From the NCBI GenBank assembly GCA_004794785.1, contig SJOL01009403.1:1764082-1828081 (forward strand): a stretch of 64,000 nucleotides of DNA. The letters run 5' to 3'. This document shows positions 45,861-56,434 of this stretch, in pieces. The notes below the pieces were generated by a model. The model saw only the letters and a list, made by a program, of their open reading frames with translations. It did not search any database and was not told where the DNA came from. The translations under genes were made by a program, and so were the position numbers. The DNA is from Opisthorchis felineus. Lineage: Eukaryota > Platyhelminthes > Trematoda > Opisthorchiida > Opisthorchiidae. Numbering within the stretch: the stretch's first letter is position 1; each line of letters begins with the position of its first letter.

Positions 45861-46621
45861 CGCGTACAGTTATGGGCATGAAGGGCCGTCGTTGGCAATT
45901 GGATTAGGTTACTGCGCACAGGTGAGGCCTCATAATCAGCGTGGCACATAGACACGGGCCTAGCAGTCACGACAAGTAGTCGAGGTGGGTGACAACGGTT
46001 AACGTTATCATGGTGGCCGCTTTATGATGTATTTCACCTATGGAGCGTCATATTACTAATAGGAATGATAACATTGAGTTGCTAATCTACTTACAGTTAG
46101 CTCCTGACGCTGAATTTCCACAGACTAGTTAGGTATATCTAGGAAAGGGAATCCTCCACAGAGAGGGCAATTCTGCTGCACAATTCATGCTGTTGTCTAA
46201 CAATATTTTACTTAATGAAAGCTGAGCTCAATGGGAAATGTGTTGTGGCGAAGTTCGCTGGACAAAATCATCTCATTTGTTAAATCTGAGGAGTATAAAG
46301 CAAACAAACGTCAATGACCAATTGTTCCGGGTGGAATTTATATTAAATATTCTGCAGATGTTATTTCATTCCTAAAGAATACCGAAGAATGTCAAAATAT
46401 GCTATAGTTCGAGTTCGTGTTTTATCTTTCGTAAACCGGTAACCAAATGCGAATCGGTGACAGTCCGTGACCTTGAAATGCTGCTCACTTAAAAAAAATC
46501 CTATGAGCAACATATCACCGAAAGGAGCGAAAAGATTAGACTAACTCCCCGTTAAAGTCACAACTTCGAAAACCCTATAGTTTCGGATAAAATAATGTGG
46601 CTGTGCTTCTAGTGAGCGGCG
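45861..46621 (+). repeat. Segmental repeat copy 1 (about 0.76 kb)
   Basis: From CGCGTACAGTTATGGGCATG through TTGTTAAATCTGAGGAGTAT and AACATATCACCGAAAGG to the end, this stretch aligns base by base with 54301-55080, apart from many substitutions and small indels. It has no long open frame. It starts about 480 bp after the MULE C-terminus, so it may be the 3' end of that element, but no inverted partner was seen. Confidence 0.85.
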
Positions 46622-47841
46622 TCAGGACAGCAAGTGCTAAAGTCGAATGGTCGTGTGCCGCGCCTAACTTTTCTCACTGTCCTTGCAACCACTGGCTTTG
46701 TAAACGGCTTCCAATATGAGCCGTCCCCAATTGTATGTAAGCAACCTACTTCTGGGTTACATACCACTGATGGGTGAAGTGCGGCGCAGTATGTCTCCGT
46801 CGTGACGGAGGTTCAATCCTTTTATACCAGCGACAAAAAATTCCACTGTGCAAATATCTTCAAACAAGCCGTGCGGTGGGACGTCTTGGGTACTCCAGGA
46901 GAATGCCTGTGATCAACACACACAGATATTATGTGCTAAGTGTTGGTAATGTGATGAAATATTAGTAGCCCGGGTGAGTCTGTCGTTTGGTGATCAGGCG
47001 GCTTTTGATCTGTTTGCATAGCTTGGTAACTAACTTGCACAAGTTTCGTCACAATACGAGGAGACATTATCGGTGCGCAGCTGGGGGGCTGCACAGCGTG
47101 CATTTCTGAGTGGCCTTGCTTACATGCAACGTAACACAGCAAGAAGTCTAAACTAAACTAAACGCTTGCTGCTCCAGCCTGCACTGCCAATTCGTAGGTT
47201 TTACCTGACTCACTCCATCCATCATTTCCACGACCGCTTGCATGTTAATCATCTACCCTGGACAACAAAGGTTTGAAGCTTGAAAATACATATGGTAGGG
47301 GGATTATCTCAGGATGTCTTAGTTTTAGATAATCGTTCGGTCTCGGAGGCTACCTGCTGCGTTGGTAGAGTAATCATTTATTGCAAAACATTGGTATGCT
47401 ATCCCTTTTTACTGCGCGCACAAACACGTCATCATGTATCGGATAAGGCTTTTTTGAGGCCATCAAACGACAAAAGTCACAAAGCTGCACGCTGTTTAAC
47501 AAAAATCTCTTCAGGTGTCAGACACACCGCAGGCTGTTTCAAAAATATGGTGAAAGCCTTCCACATTTTAAACTGTGCCAAAACACAACTAAATAGGGTT
47601 AGTTTAAACTAATTGTGACTGGGCTGAGGGGGGGGGAAGAACCATTTCAAAATGATCACGCGTAGACTAACGCCGTAGTTTTGCGCACCAAAATGATGTT
47701 TAGGTCGGGGAGGTGGAAAAACATATCCGTCAGTAGTAAGCCCCTGTCGTCTCTGATCCTGCGAAAGCTTGTGAGCCATAGGCATATCAACCGTTTCTTA
47801 GCACTAGCTTGGACATTTCAGGTGACATTGTAGAGCGGACA
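46622..47841. other. Unassigned stretch
   Basis: Short frames at 46774-46965 (+) and 47280-47612 (+) have no recognised motif. A run of ten G residues lies near 47627-47636. Confidence 0.35.
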
Positions 47842-47950
47842 AATAATAATGTTTATTACAAACTGGTGGGTAACATACCGCCACGCATGATCACAATAGT
47901 ACAAGCAGATTAAGGGCTCGACTGACGTCGGTTGTGGGTGCTCAGCAATG
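47842..47950 (-). mobile_element. ATT-tailed retroelement end, third copy
   Basis: AAATAATAATGTTTATTACAAACTGGTGGGTAACATACCGCCACGCATGATCACAATA aligns with 42303-42365, including the AATAAT run, the CTGGTGGGT block and the GCATGATCA block. Only about 100 bp can be followed before similarity fades. The minus strand reads as the 3' end of a non-LTR element. Confidence 0.65.
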
Positions 47951-50900
47951 CCCGGAAGTGAGACAGTCACAAAAATAGGCTTTATTCGACATAGATGAGA
48001 TCACGCATATATTGGCATGGTTAAAATGAACTGGACATCAAACATAGAGAAACACAACTAAAACGGTTTTCGGGTTTGTGGGAAACATACCAAAATGAAG
48101 CAATCTCAGACCGTTACACTTCGAAGATGGCAGTCAACAACTCAACGGAGGAAGACAAAACCAAGTGGTCCTGCCTGATACGTGATCAGAAACTGCAAAT
48201 TGCAGAAAGCAAGAAACCGGAACAACAAATATGAAGAAAAAGGAGTGGTTCACTGGTCCGGACGGCGAATTTGAACGAGAATTGAAAACCATTGTTGAGG
48301 CTGCTTAGCCCCGGACGGTCGACGTAAGGGTGGGGCCACAAGAGCGTAAGTGGAAATGGTGAGTTAGGTAAATACCAAGTAGGGATACACGGAAGACGGC
48401 ATCTCAGAGTTGCGTCGTAAAACGAAACTGGATGGAATCACTGGTATCGCTGTTGGAGCGAGGTCAGCCGTAGATGTTCTTCGGGAGGGTGAGGTAGTGC
48501 TAACGCATGGAACGAAAAGCAGCCTGTAGGAAACATAATTAAACTTGCGGAAATGGAAGATTGAAAGTGCACCTAGATGGTTGATCCCGAGGAGACAAAC
48601 GAATTTGCCCCAGGGGCGTTTGGGGTAGGCGTCTTGTTTGTGTTTGGAGCTGGAGTTCCAGGAGGGCGAGAGGGCGAGAGGGTGAAATTGGACAATCCGG
48701 AGAGTATTTGTCATCCACGACTCAAACCGATAGCAGCCCAGCCAGGCCCTGCCATTTTACCCTACCCACAAAACGCAATGCTCCCCAGCTAATGTCATCC
48801 AGGGTTAATTCGATCAAGATCTACAAAACTTTATGTTTGTGGGTGACGGCCTATAAAACTCTGGTGGCAGACCACACGGGATTTTGAAGCAGGCGAGCGG
48901 CGGCAAATGATGGCGAGGAATTGGATAAACCATCACAAGTGCACAACAGACTAATAGCAGTCCGGTTTTGTGATTATGCTCACAATTGACGAAACCCGCC
49001 AGACATCTCAGGTGAGCTGATAAGCTGTATGAACGCTTGTGTTGTTGTTAACAGGTTGAGCGACCTCATCCTTCATTTATTCGTGGCTGCCGTTATTCCG
49101 ACGTGGCTGTGCCCGGTGAGTCAGACACGGGGTTGCCCACCACACAACTCTGGCTGCACGGCAGATAGTTGTGGTGGAGAATTCAGAGGCGGTGAATTTT
49201 GATTAGGGTTGATCATGTAAAGCATTACGACGCTGCAGCGCGAAAGTTGAAAAACGTTCGTTGAGTGTTTTGCGACCCTGTTTTCGTCCCTGGGGAAAAC
49301 CATATCTTAGATTTCTTTGGCGATGGAGGAGTAACACGTAAACGGCAAAATTATCAGGGGAGGTGGACTTCCCGAAGGTAAACTGGCGTATCTTTTTACT
49401 CCTTGCAACTTGTTCAGTGAAGTACTCTAAGATCTGACAATTGACAAGCTCACAGTTTAACGCGCGTAAAAAAATATGGATGATGCGGGCAGGAAACTGC
49501 TTTTTGTGGGACTTGACAACCGTGAAATGTATCCGTAATGTAAGTATCTTGTACACATCTTCGTCGTCTAGAACTACACATAAATAAGCTAAGAGGACTC
49601 GTAAGAATCAAAGAGATCTCACTCTGATAAACCGTACCAACATATTACGCTCAAAATATTGGCGAGGCTGAACAGCTTCCCTACAACCCTGGAAAAACGG
49701 TGCAACAGTCAGACCCTAGTCTAAAAAGAATAGCAGACAATGTCGTTCCCATGGAAGGGGTGACAGGAAGGCTCCTCCTCATAATAAGTGGGCTTGTGCG
49801 GAGAGTCCGCCGAGGCAAATGACAAGCTGGCGCCCGTTTGCAGGGCGTGTTACACGCCTAACGGATTGTGACGTCAAAACACTTAGGCACCTTCGAATCT
49901 GGTTTCGTGAATGGCTTTCGAAATTCCGACAGCTCCCCTATTGGGAAGACTCAATAGGCTGAACGCTTTTTCGTCACGGCGAGAGACACAACAGAGTAAT
50001 TCCATTAAAAAAATATTGCGGAGACTGTGAGCTACGAAAATCTTGCCGTTTTAAATTTGAGAGGATTGCGAGGATGAGACCCAGTGAGTCGAAAATAAAA
50101 TAGAGCTAACTAAAAACTAAGTGCAGTAAATCCTCTGCCTTTGGAATTAGGAACAAATGGAACATGCTGTCCAAACGCGATATTCTTCGCTTCTACCGTG
50201 AAGAAGCTGAAGCATCGCTTGAACTTTGCTTGAACCGTTGTCCTTCCGGGTAACTTCTGACACCTTGCTGACTTTAGGAAGGCTGGCTTTCTGCAACGGT
50301 TGTTTAAAGTCACCTATCCAAGTAATTTTCAATCCAGATTTCTCCTTTTGTATGCACATCAATTGTTGTTTTCCTTTCTTGCGAAATATCAGTTGGAAAC
50401 AGTGGCTGTTTATCGCTATTTTGCGTCCACAGTGCTATGGGCTTTGAGCATCATATCTTGTTGGCAGCCACTGAATTCCATTTAATGCATAATTTGTCGG
50501 GAACCTGAAGCAGAAACAAAAGATGTTTTGTTTCCCTACATTCAAAGTTTACCGATGGCGTCTTAGGTGCCGGGTCGTTGCTCTACTCTGTTTCAATGCA
50601 TCACCCTTACAGTCGGCCAAATGGGCTACCCAGTTCATGTCGCACGTTATTCCGGGCTTTCGAGACATGCCTGTGGACTATATCTTCTTCAGTTTTTCTG
50701 AATTTAACTAGTCGCTGGATAAATATACCAGCACTCATTGCTTTACCTTTGCGCTAACCCCTAGCGGTTAGAACGAGCTACCCTGCATGTGTTAAGACAG
50801 GGCAAGTTGCGCTTCAGTCCAGTCAAGCATGGGCTTTCGTTCTGTGTAAAAAACAGGCTCAGGTGGAGGGAGCGAATACCGCTTTCACTCGCGGCAGGAT

Positions 50901-52384
50901 TTTGAGTTATTCCCGTATATATGAAGCAGTTGGGTGGAACATATGTTTACCAACTACGACTTTCCTTCGGTAACCACATTCATCTACAAGTCGATAGTTA
51001 TTCCAGTGCGTTTATTCTGATGAATCCGAGTCGGAAAGCTCATTGTTCATTTATGGTGAATTTTGAACAAAATGAAACGATTCACCGCGGCAATGCAACG
51101 AATAAACACAGGTTTGGCCAAAAAAGTCACTTTTCAGAAGGATCCTTCAGGCCTGCGCATTCAAGAAGTTTGCAAGCATTTGCGAGGTCTCATGAAAGAT
51201 CAGCTGGCAAAGTTTGTCCATGGGTATGGAAACAGGAGACAGTTGAGTGTAGTGAATCCATAAAAATGTTCCTTTATCGAATGATTGCGTAAGAATGTGC
51301 CAAAGTAGCTCAAAATCCGGAGTGTGATCTCGTAGACTTACTGTCACACCAACTTACTCAAGGCATGACTTGTTGCGGATACGATGTGCGTCTTGCAGTT
51401 TCCTATGCTTAATCATTAGGGGACGCATCAATTGGACCCGCGAGCTAAAACCTTCCAATGTATGTTTCACTAATCGGCTTGAAGTCATAATACTGTATTT
51501 TAACTGCGCGTATCTTTTTGCAGTTGATGGAAAATGAGAAGCCGACATCCGCCCATTTTTCAACAAACATATATGAAGCCATATCTGAAGTCTTAGCACT
51601 GTAACTGTAAAACTAAATGCGCGCAAAAAATGCGAAGGACGAATAATTAAACAAATTGTAGCAAAATAAAGCAGATCAAGTGTTTTTTGGTTTGCGCATA
51701 CATACTGCGAAATGCAAAATTTTTACGCCAAAATTTTTGTTCGACACAACGTTTTGGGAGCAGTTGCATATGCCGGACAATCATCAGCAGATTTATCACT
51801 CTATCGGAATAAAGGTGGCCGCTCACGTCGTCAATACAAGAGAGAAATTACAGCGGAAATGCTGCCATCGGGGTGAGCGCTATCTGGCATGCTTCCCGTT
51901 ATGATTGATCCTATGGGAAGACCCTCCAAACAGTGTACCCTGCTGGGTCGGGGTGGCTCGCAAGCTCGACTAATATGTCAAGGGTGAAGTCAAATTCTGG
52001 TAGATGGAATAAGCATGAGCTGGAGAGCATCCTCATTTACATCCTTTAGTTGAAGTCATCATCTCTTGCTTGTAACTGGTGCTGTAAAGCAATTGTGCTA
52101 GCGCATCTTCCAATATGCTCTTCCCCGGAGCTGCGAAAAACTCTTCAAGCGTATTAATTGTTCTCATATATATTGGCTGTCAACCAGCGTTGGCAAACGA
52201 CGAAATGAACTAAATAAGCACCTTGAAATAAGGTTCCTTACTGCGTGAAGCGGAATGGACCCTGATTGACAAGTGAACTCGACACGTTCCCTGGAAGAAG
52301 GAACGCGTGCATTTACAAGCACATGATTCAGCCGTCTTAGAGCACTTGGAGTGACTGGAAGTCAAGCAACACAGATTGATTTCA
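47951..52384. other. Long unassigned stretch (4.4 kb)
   Basis: Open frames include 48364-48714 (-), 49203-49556 (-) and 50921-51292 (+, 123 codons). None has a known domain, conserved motif or splice support. No RNA gene was recognised. Confidence 0.4.
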
Positions 52385-53475
52385 CAGTGTTAGTTATAAT
52401 ACGATTCACGGATCGCTACACTGGCTCGAGGATTTCGCCCAAGTTACCCGGGTCGTTTCCGTTCCTGTCGTTCAGCGGCTGCCATTCGCCTGAAAGGCAC
52501 AAGCGAAAAAAGGGTGTAGAATCGCTCTTTAAGTTCTTAACCTAAAGCAGTAAGCTAGTCAGCCCATAAAAAAGCGTCTAATAGTGCCTTAAACTGGGTA
52601 CTAGATGTAGCGGGGCAACCGTCGGAGAAAGGTTATTCCACGCAACAACTATAAGAAATGAGAAAAAATATTGCATAATAAAATTGTGGGTTCTGAGCTT
52701 CAAAATCTTCTTACCTGTCCCCGCCGTGTGTTGGTTGGATCAATGGTGAAAAACCTGTTGGCCAACCTTGTTCAAACAAAGTAAAAGTAAGCAGTGGGTC
52801 TTCTCGGAGTTGACGATACTCCAGGGGAAAGGGGTCAAGCACCGCGAGACGCGTTTCACATTTAAGGCACACAACAATTTTCGTAGCAGCTCTCTGGACG
52901 CGCTCAATGAGGGTTACGTTCTTCTTGCGCCCTGAGTAGACAACTTGGTTGGTATATTGAAGGAGCGGTCTGACGCAGACCCCATAGCGTATTTGGAAGT
53001 CCATACGAGTAATATAGGAGAAGGTGTGCCGTATCATCCGTAGAACGGCGAATGCCCTTTGGGCCGATTTCTCACAGTGCAATGAGAAGGACATGTTTGA
53101 AGAGAGCCAGATACCTAAATCCTTTTTGGTATCTAGCTTCGTGATGTCTTCTGGTCCATTCTCACCATGCACGACATAGGCGTTCGCTGAGTCGCCTCTA
53201 AATGACATGTGGATGCACTTTTCTTCATTCAGATGAAGGTGCCAGTCCAACAACCACTGTTTTGCAGCGTCTATATCTCTTTGGAAGGTGCTGGCATTTT
53301 AGCTTCGGGATTACAAGTCGTCCTCAAAATGTAAACCTGGATTTGAAAGAACGTCTGGGAGGCCGCTTACGTAGATCAGAGACAGCAGTGGTCCCAAAAC
53401 CGAGCATTGAAAAACTCCAATGAAGACCGGAGTCGGAGAATAATAGTTCGAGCCTACTTTCGCCTGGAATGTTGT
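52385..53475 (-). mobile_element. CR1/Jockey-like element with RT core, recent copy
   Basis: The 3' part (52436-53190) is nearly identical to 35200-35963. This copy extends further 5': an in-frame [19 protein letters not shown] stretch (about 53199-53253), [10 protein letters not shown], then, after a frame break, FQCSVLGPLLSLIYVSGLPDVL and the RT active-site region. There the usual FADD box reads FEDD (53317-53328). The Ala-to-Glu change beside the catalytic aspartates and the frame breaks make this copy inactive, although its 3' half is an open frame of 180 codons. The 5' end is truncated near 53475. Confidence 0.87.
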
Positions 53476-54164
53476 GTCTCATGGGTAGGCTTTGCTACTT
53501 AGCACGAAACTGCCGGGAGTTAGTCGGTTGTGGTATCGCTATCGGGAAGCAGAGTTTAAGTGAAGTTATTATTTAGTGCCCTAATTAACAGGTTTGACAA
53601 CTGGAATCCGCCCACTCACGAGACCTTCGCCACAGGTGCTTCACTGTGAGCATGTTTGTGTGGTCTTTGGATCCTAACGCACAATTATGCTCCACTTTGT
53701 CTTAAGATTGACTGGCATACACCCCTACTTAGCTTTAACTTCGCTGCGTCCAATAATGCATATGGTTGCCAAATCCCGCCGTCGAATCATCAATGCACAC
53801 GCGGCTCGCATATCATTGCTATTGGGACTAATTGAGCAAGTAGTGAGCTTACATTTATAGCAGTAAGACCCCAGCTTCCGTGTGAACACCGATCGGGAAT
53901 TGCGGACAACGGGATTTATTATCCCCTTGGTGAGCTAGATACTACAACTTTGTTTAATTATGTGTTTTCAAAGATATCGCAGAAGATTTACGCGAGTCGC
54001 CATTGACTACGAATTGTCCTTTCAGAAACCCTGTCGAGCGAATGTGGCTTCCTGGAAGTGAGAACTGGATTGACCACGCATTACGTCTGTTTTGATGCGA
54101 CCAATAAATAGCAACATGGTTCGTCAAGGGTGGTTGTGTATTTTTCAGGCATGGGCTTGGCAGA
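53476..54164. other. Unassigned stretch
   Basis: No gene recognised. Part of 53990-54110 (TCAGAAACCCTGTCGAGCG to GCATTACGTCTGTTTTGATGCG) resembles 45720-45800 weakly and may extend the segmental repeat to the left. Confidence 0.4.
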
Positions 54165-54435
54165 CGAACGACATGCATGGATAGGAAGGACGGGCGTTGG
54201 TCGCTGGATCCGCCTAGTACGTATACTTGGGACCTTATAGCCAGCTGTGAGCATGGGTACTGGCCTGGCAGTTAGTATAAGTAGCCATGGGGCGCCACAT
54301 CGCGTGCAGGTATGAGAGTGAAGGGCCGTCAGTGGCCATTGGATTAGGTTACTATGCGTAGGTGAGGCCTCATAATCAGCATCGCACATGGACACGTGCC
54401 TAGCGGTTACGATAAGTAGTTGGGGTGAGTGATGA
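54165..54435 (+). repeat. Tandem repeat, two diverged units of about 134 bp
   Basis: Unit 1 (54165-54300) and unit 2 (54301-54435) align in order: ACGGGCGTTGGTCGCTGGAT with AGGGCCGTCAGTGGCCATTGGAT, then a GCATGGGTACTGGCCTGGCAG block with GCACATGGACACGTGCCTAGCG, then AGTATAAGTAG with ACGATAAGTAG. The minus-strand frame through both reads a repeated LLI(V/L)TAR..P/S segment about 45 residues apart. Unit 2 is also the start of the segmental repeat shared with 45861; there only one unit is present. Confidence 0.65.
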
Positions 54436-55080
54436 CGGCTACCGTTATCAAGATGATCGGCAATGGATGTCTTAGTTGCCACCATTATATTTGCGCTTTA
54501 TGACGTATTCCACCTACGGAGTGTTATATTCTCAATAGGAATGACATCATCATGTTGGTAATTTACCTGCATTCATCTCGTGACTGTATCATCCACAGAA
54601 GGGGATCATCCATGGAGATGGCCCTCGCCGCGTCACTGCACAATTCATGCAGTTGTCTAACACTTTAGACTTACTGGAAGGCGAGCTCCATAGGAAAATT
54701 GTTGTGCCAGAGTTCGCTGAACAAACTCATCTCATTTGTTAAATCTGAGGAGTATAAAGCAAGCAAACGTCAATGACCGATTCTCCTGGATGGACTTTGC
54801 ATTGGATATTCTATCGATGTTATCTCATTCTTAAAGAACATCGAAGAACGCCAACATATGCTAAAGTCCGAGTTCGTGATTTACCTCTGGTAAACCGGTA
54901 CCAAAATGCGAATCGGTGATGGTCCGTGACTTCGAAATATCGTTCATTAAAAAAATGCTGTGAGCAACATATCACCGAAAGGTGCAAAAAGATTGGACTA
55001 ACTTCCCGTAAAATTCACAACTTTGAAAACCCTATGGTTTCGGGTGAAATAATTTGGGTATGCTTGTATTGAGAGGTGCT
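54301..55080 (+). repeat. Segmental repeat copy 2
   Basis: This is the partner of 45861-46621. Well-kept anchors include CAATTCATGCAGTTGTCTAACA, TCATTTGTTAAATCTGAGG (about 54732-54750), GTATAAAGCAAGCAAACGTC and GAGCAACATATCACCGAAAGG. The similarity ends near the GAGAGGTGCT sequence at 55080. It lies about 180 bp before the second MULE relic. Confidence 0.85.
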
Positions 55081-55261
55081 ATGATGGAGGCACCGGGGCC
55101 GCACAACGCTTCTATCTGCAAAATATTTTGCGCCAAAATGTTGCATTTTGTTGCATATATGATTGAGCCAATAATCATCGAAATCTACATCTATTCTTTG
55201 CAATGTATTTTAATTAATCTCCCATGTAAATTTTTGGTGCGCTTTCGACTTTGAACTTGCT

Positions 55262-55440
55262 GCGCTATGGCTTCAGAAGTGGCTTCATGTGTGTTTGTTG
55301 AGAAATTGGGGGCTTTACGTTTTCAATCTTTACGGCGTTTGACAGGGCGTTAAAGGAACACATAAAGGCTAACTACGTGCGTTCACCTAGTAAGTATGAT
55401 GTATGGAACGCCCTTGTTTGAGGTGCGGCAGTTTGTGCCC
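55262..55440 (+). pseudogene. Second MULE transposase relic (N-terminal piece)
   Basis: The plus strand reads VEKLGALRF, then FTAFDRALKEHIKANYVR. This corresponds to VGKLARLRF and LNAFQTALREYMTNNFV at 41840-41920 in the larger MULE copy. The frame breaks soon after, and no DDE or SWIM part follows. It indicates that at least two insertions of the same DNA transposon family occurred in this region. Confidence 0.6.
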
Positions 55441-55510
55441 GAGGGATTTTGCAAGATCCTTTCCACTCAAAGCACATACAACCACCGCCGGAGCTGTAGA
55501 CCAGCCCTAT

Positions 55511-55711
55511 GATGACCGGCGTAGGTTTCACGTGGCTAGTTTGTAGCATCGTGGACCCCTGGCCACATGTTAGTCGTGTGCGCCACCTAGGTTCATTCAG
55601 CTGTCCGCTATGATCGACGTAGGTTCCGTTTAGCTAGCTGATTGGGCGTCGTGGGCCCCTAGCCACATGCCAGTCATGTGCGTCAGCCAGATTCGTTCAG
55701 CTGTCCGTTGT
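55511..55711 (+). repeat. Tandem repeat, two units of about 100 bp
   Basis: Unit 1 begins GATGACCGGCGTAGGTTT (55511) and unit 2 GATCGACGTAGGTTCCG (55612). Both contain GTGG(A/G)CCCCT(G/A)GCCACATG, AGTC(G/A)TGTGCG and TTC(A/G)TTCAGCTGTCCG. A third start, GATCGTCG, follows at 55712 but does not continue. This is a minisatellite-like pair next to the MULE relic. Confidence 0.75.
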
Positions 55712-56434
55712 GATCGTCGAAATGGTCTTCCTGGCATATTTTGCAATTTATGATGAAGCACTCTGCTGTTTAGCAACACACTTTCATAGGTCATCAATAT
55801 CTGCAAGCCTTACGTTCTTCCAACCAGGCAAGAGTTATCCGGCAATAATGACTGCGGCTTCCGCAATGCTAACTCGAAATAGCAATTATTGAGGTCCCTG
55901 AGAACATACTTCAGTATTCGACCAGTCAAGCAGATTTAAATAGCAAAAATTATTTACAGAAGTAGCACTTCCGCATATTTTGGATCCACAAGGGCGACGG
56001 AGCTTCTAGAAAGTTCAGTGAATTATTTCAGCTGTAGAACTATCTACAACTTCCGTCCGCTGTAAGCGATTCACCTTTTTACCATAATTCGCGATATCTT
56101 ATTACATTAGGCAACGTATTCACAATCGGTGGTGATTGATGAACTTGGAGATTCGCTTAGACAAATCACTCATGTAGATAATTTGCAGAATAATTCATTA
56201 TACATAGGTACTCTACACTATGAAGTGGTAAGCATGAAAACGGCGTAGCTTTCGAGAACTCAACTCCATTGTGCGAATACTTAGCAGCCACTAGGGTTTT
56301 GGGGACAGCTGCATACACAAGCTACGGATAGCTGTCCTTGAAAGTGACCAATCACAGAGCCCAGTTTCTCGCAGTCAACTCGTCCGTAATTTGGGTTCGT
56401 CGCTGACTTTGAATGGTCGAAGCCGACCAGAGGG
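55712..56434. other. Presumed DDX56 upstream region
   Basis: This stretch holds no recognised coding segment apart from short frames. It precedes the DDX56 start codon, so promoter and 5' UTR should lie here. An out-of-frame ATG at 56413 sits 22 bases before the chosen start. No TATA-like element at a convincing position was identified. Confidence 0.4.

Noticed and set aside
54081..54485. 134-codon minus-strand frame with an internal peptide repeat as a repeat protein
   Set aside because: The peptide repeat simply reflects the 134-bp DNA tandem repeat, and the homologous copy at 45.9 kb is not open in this frame.
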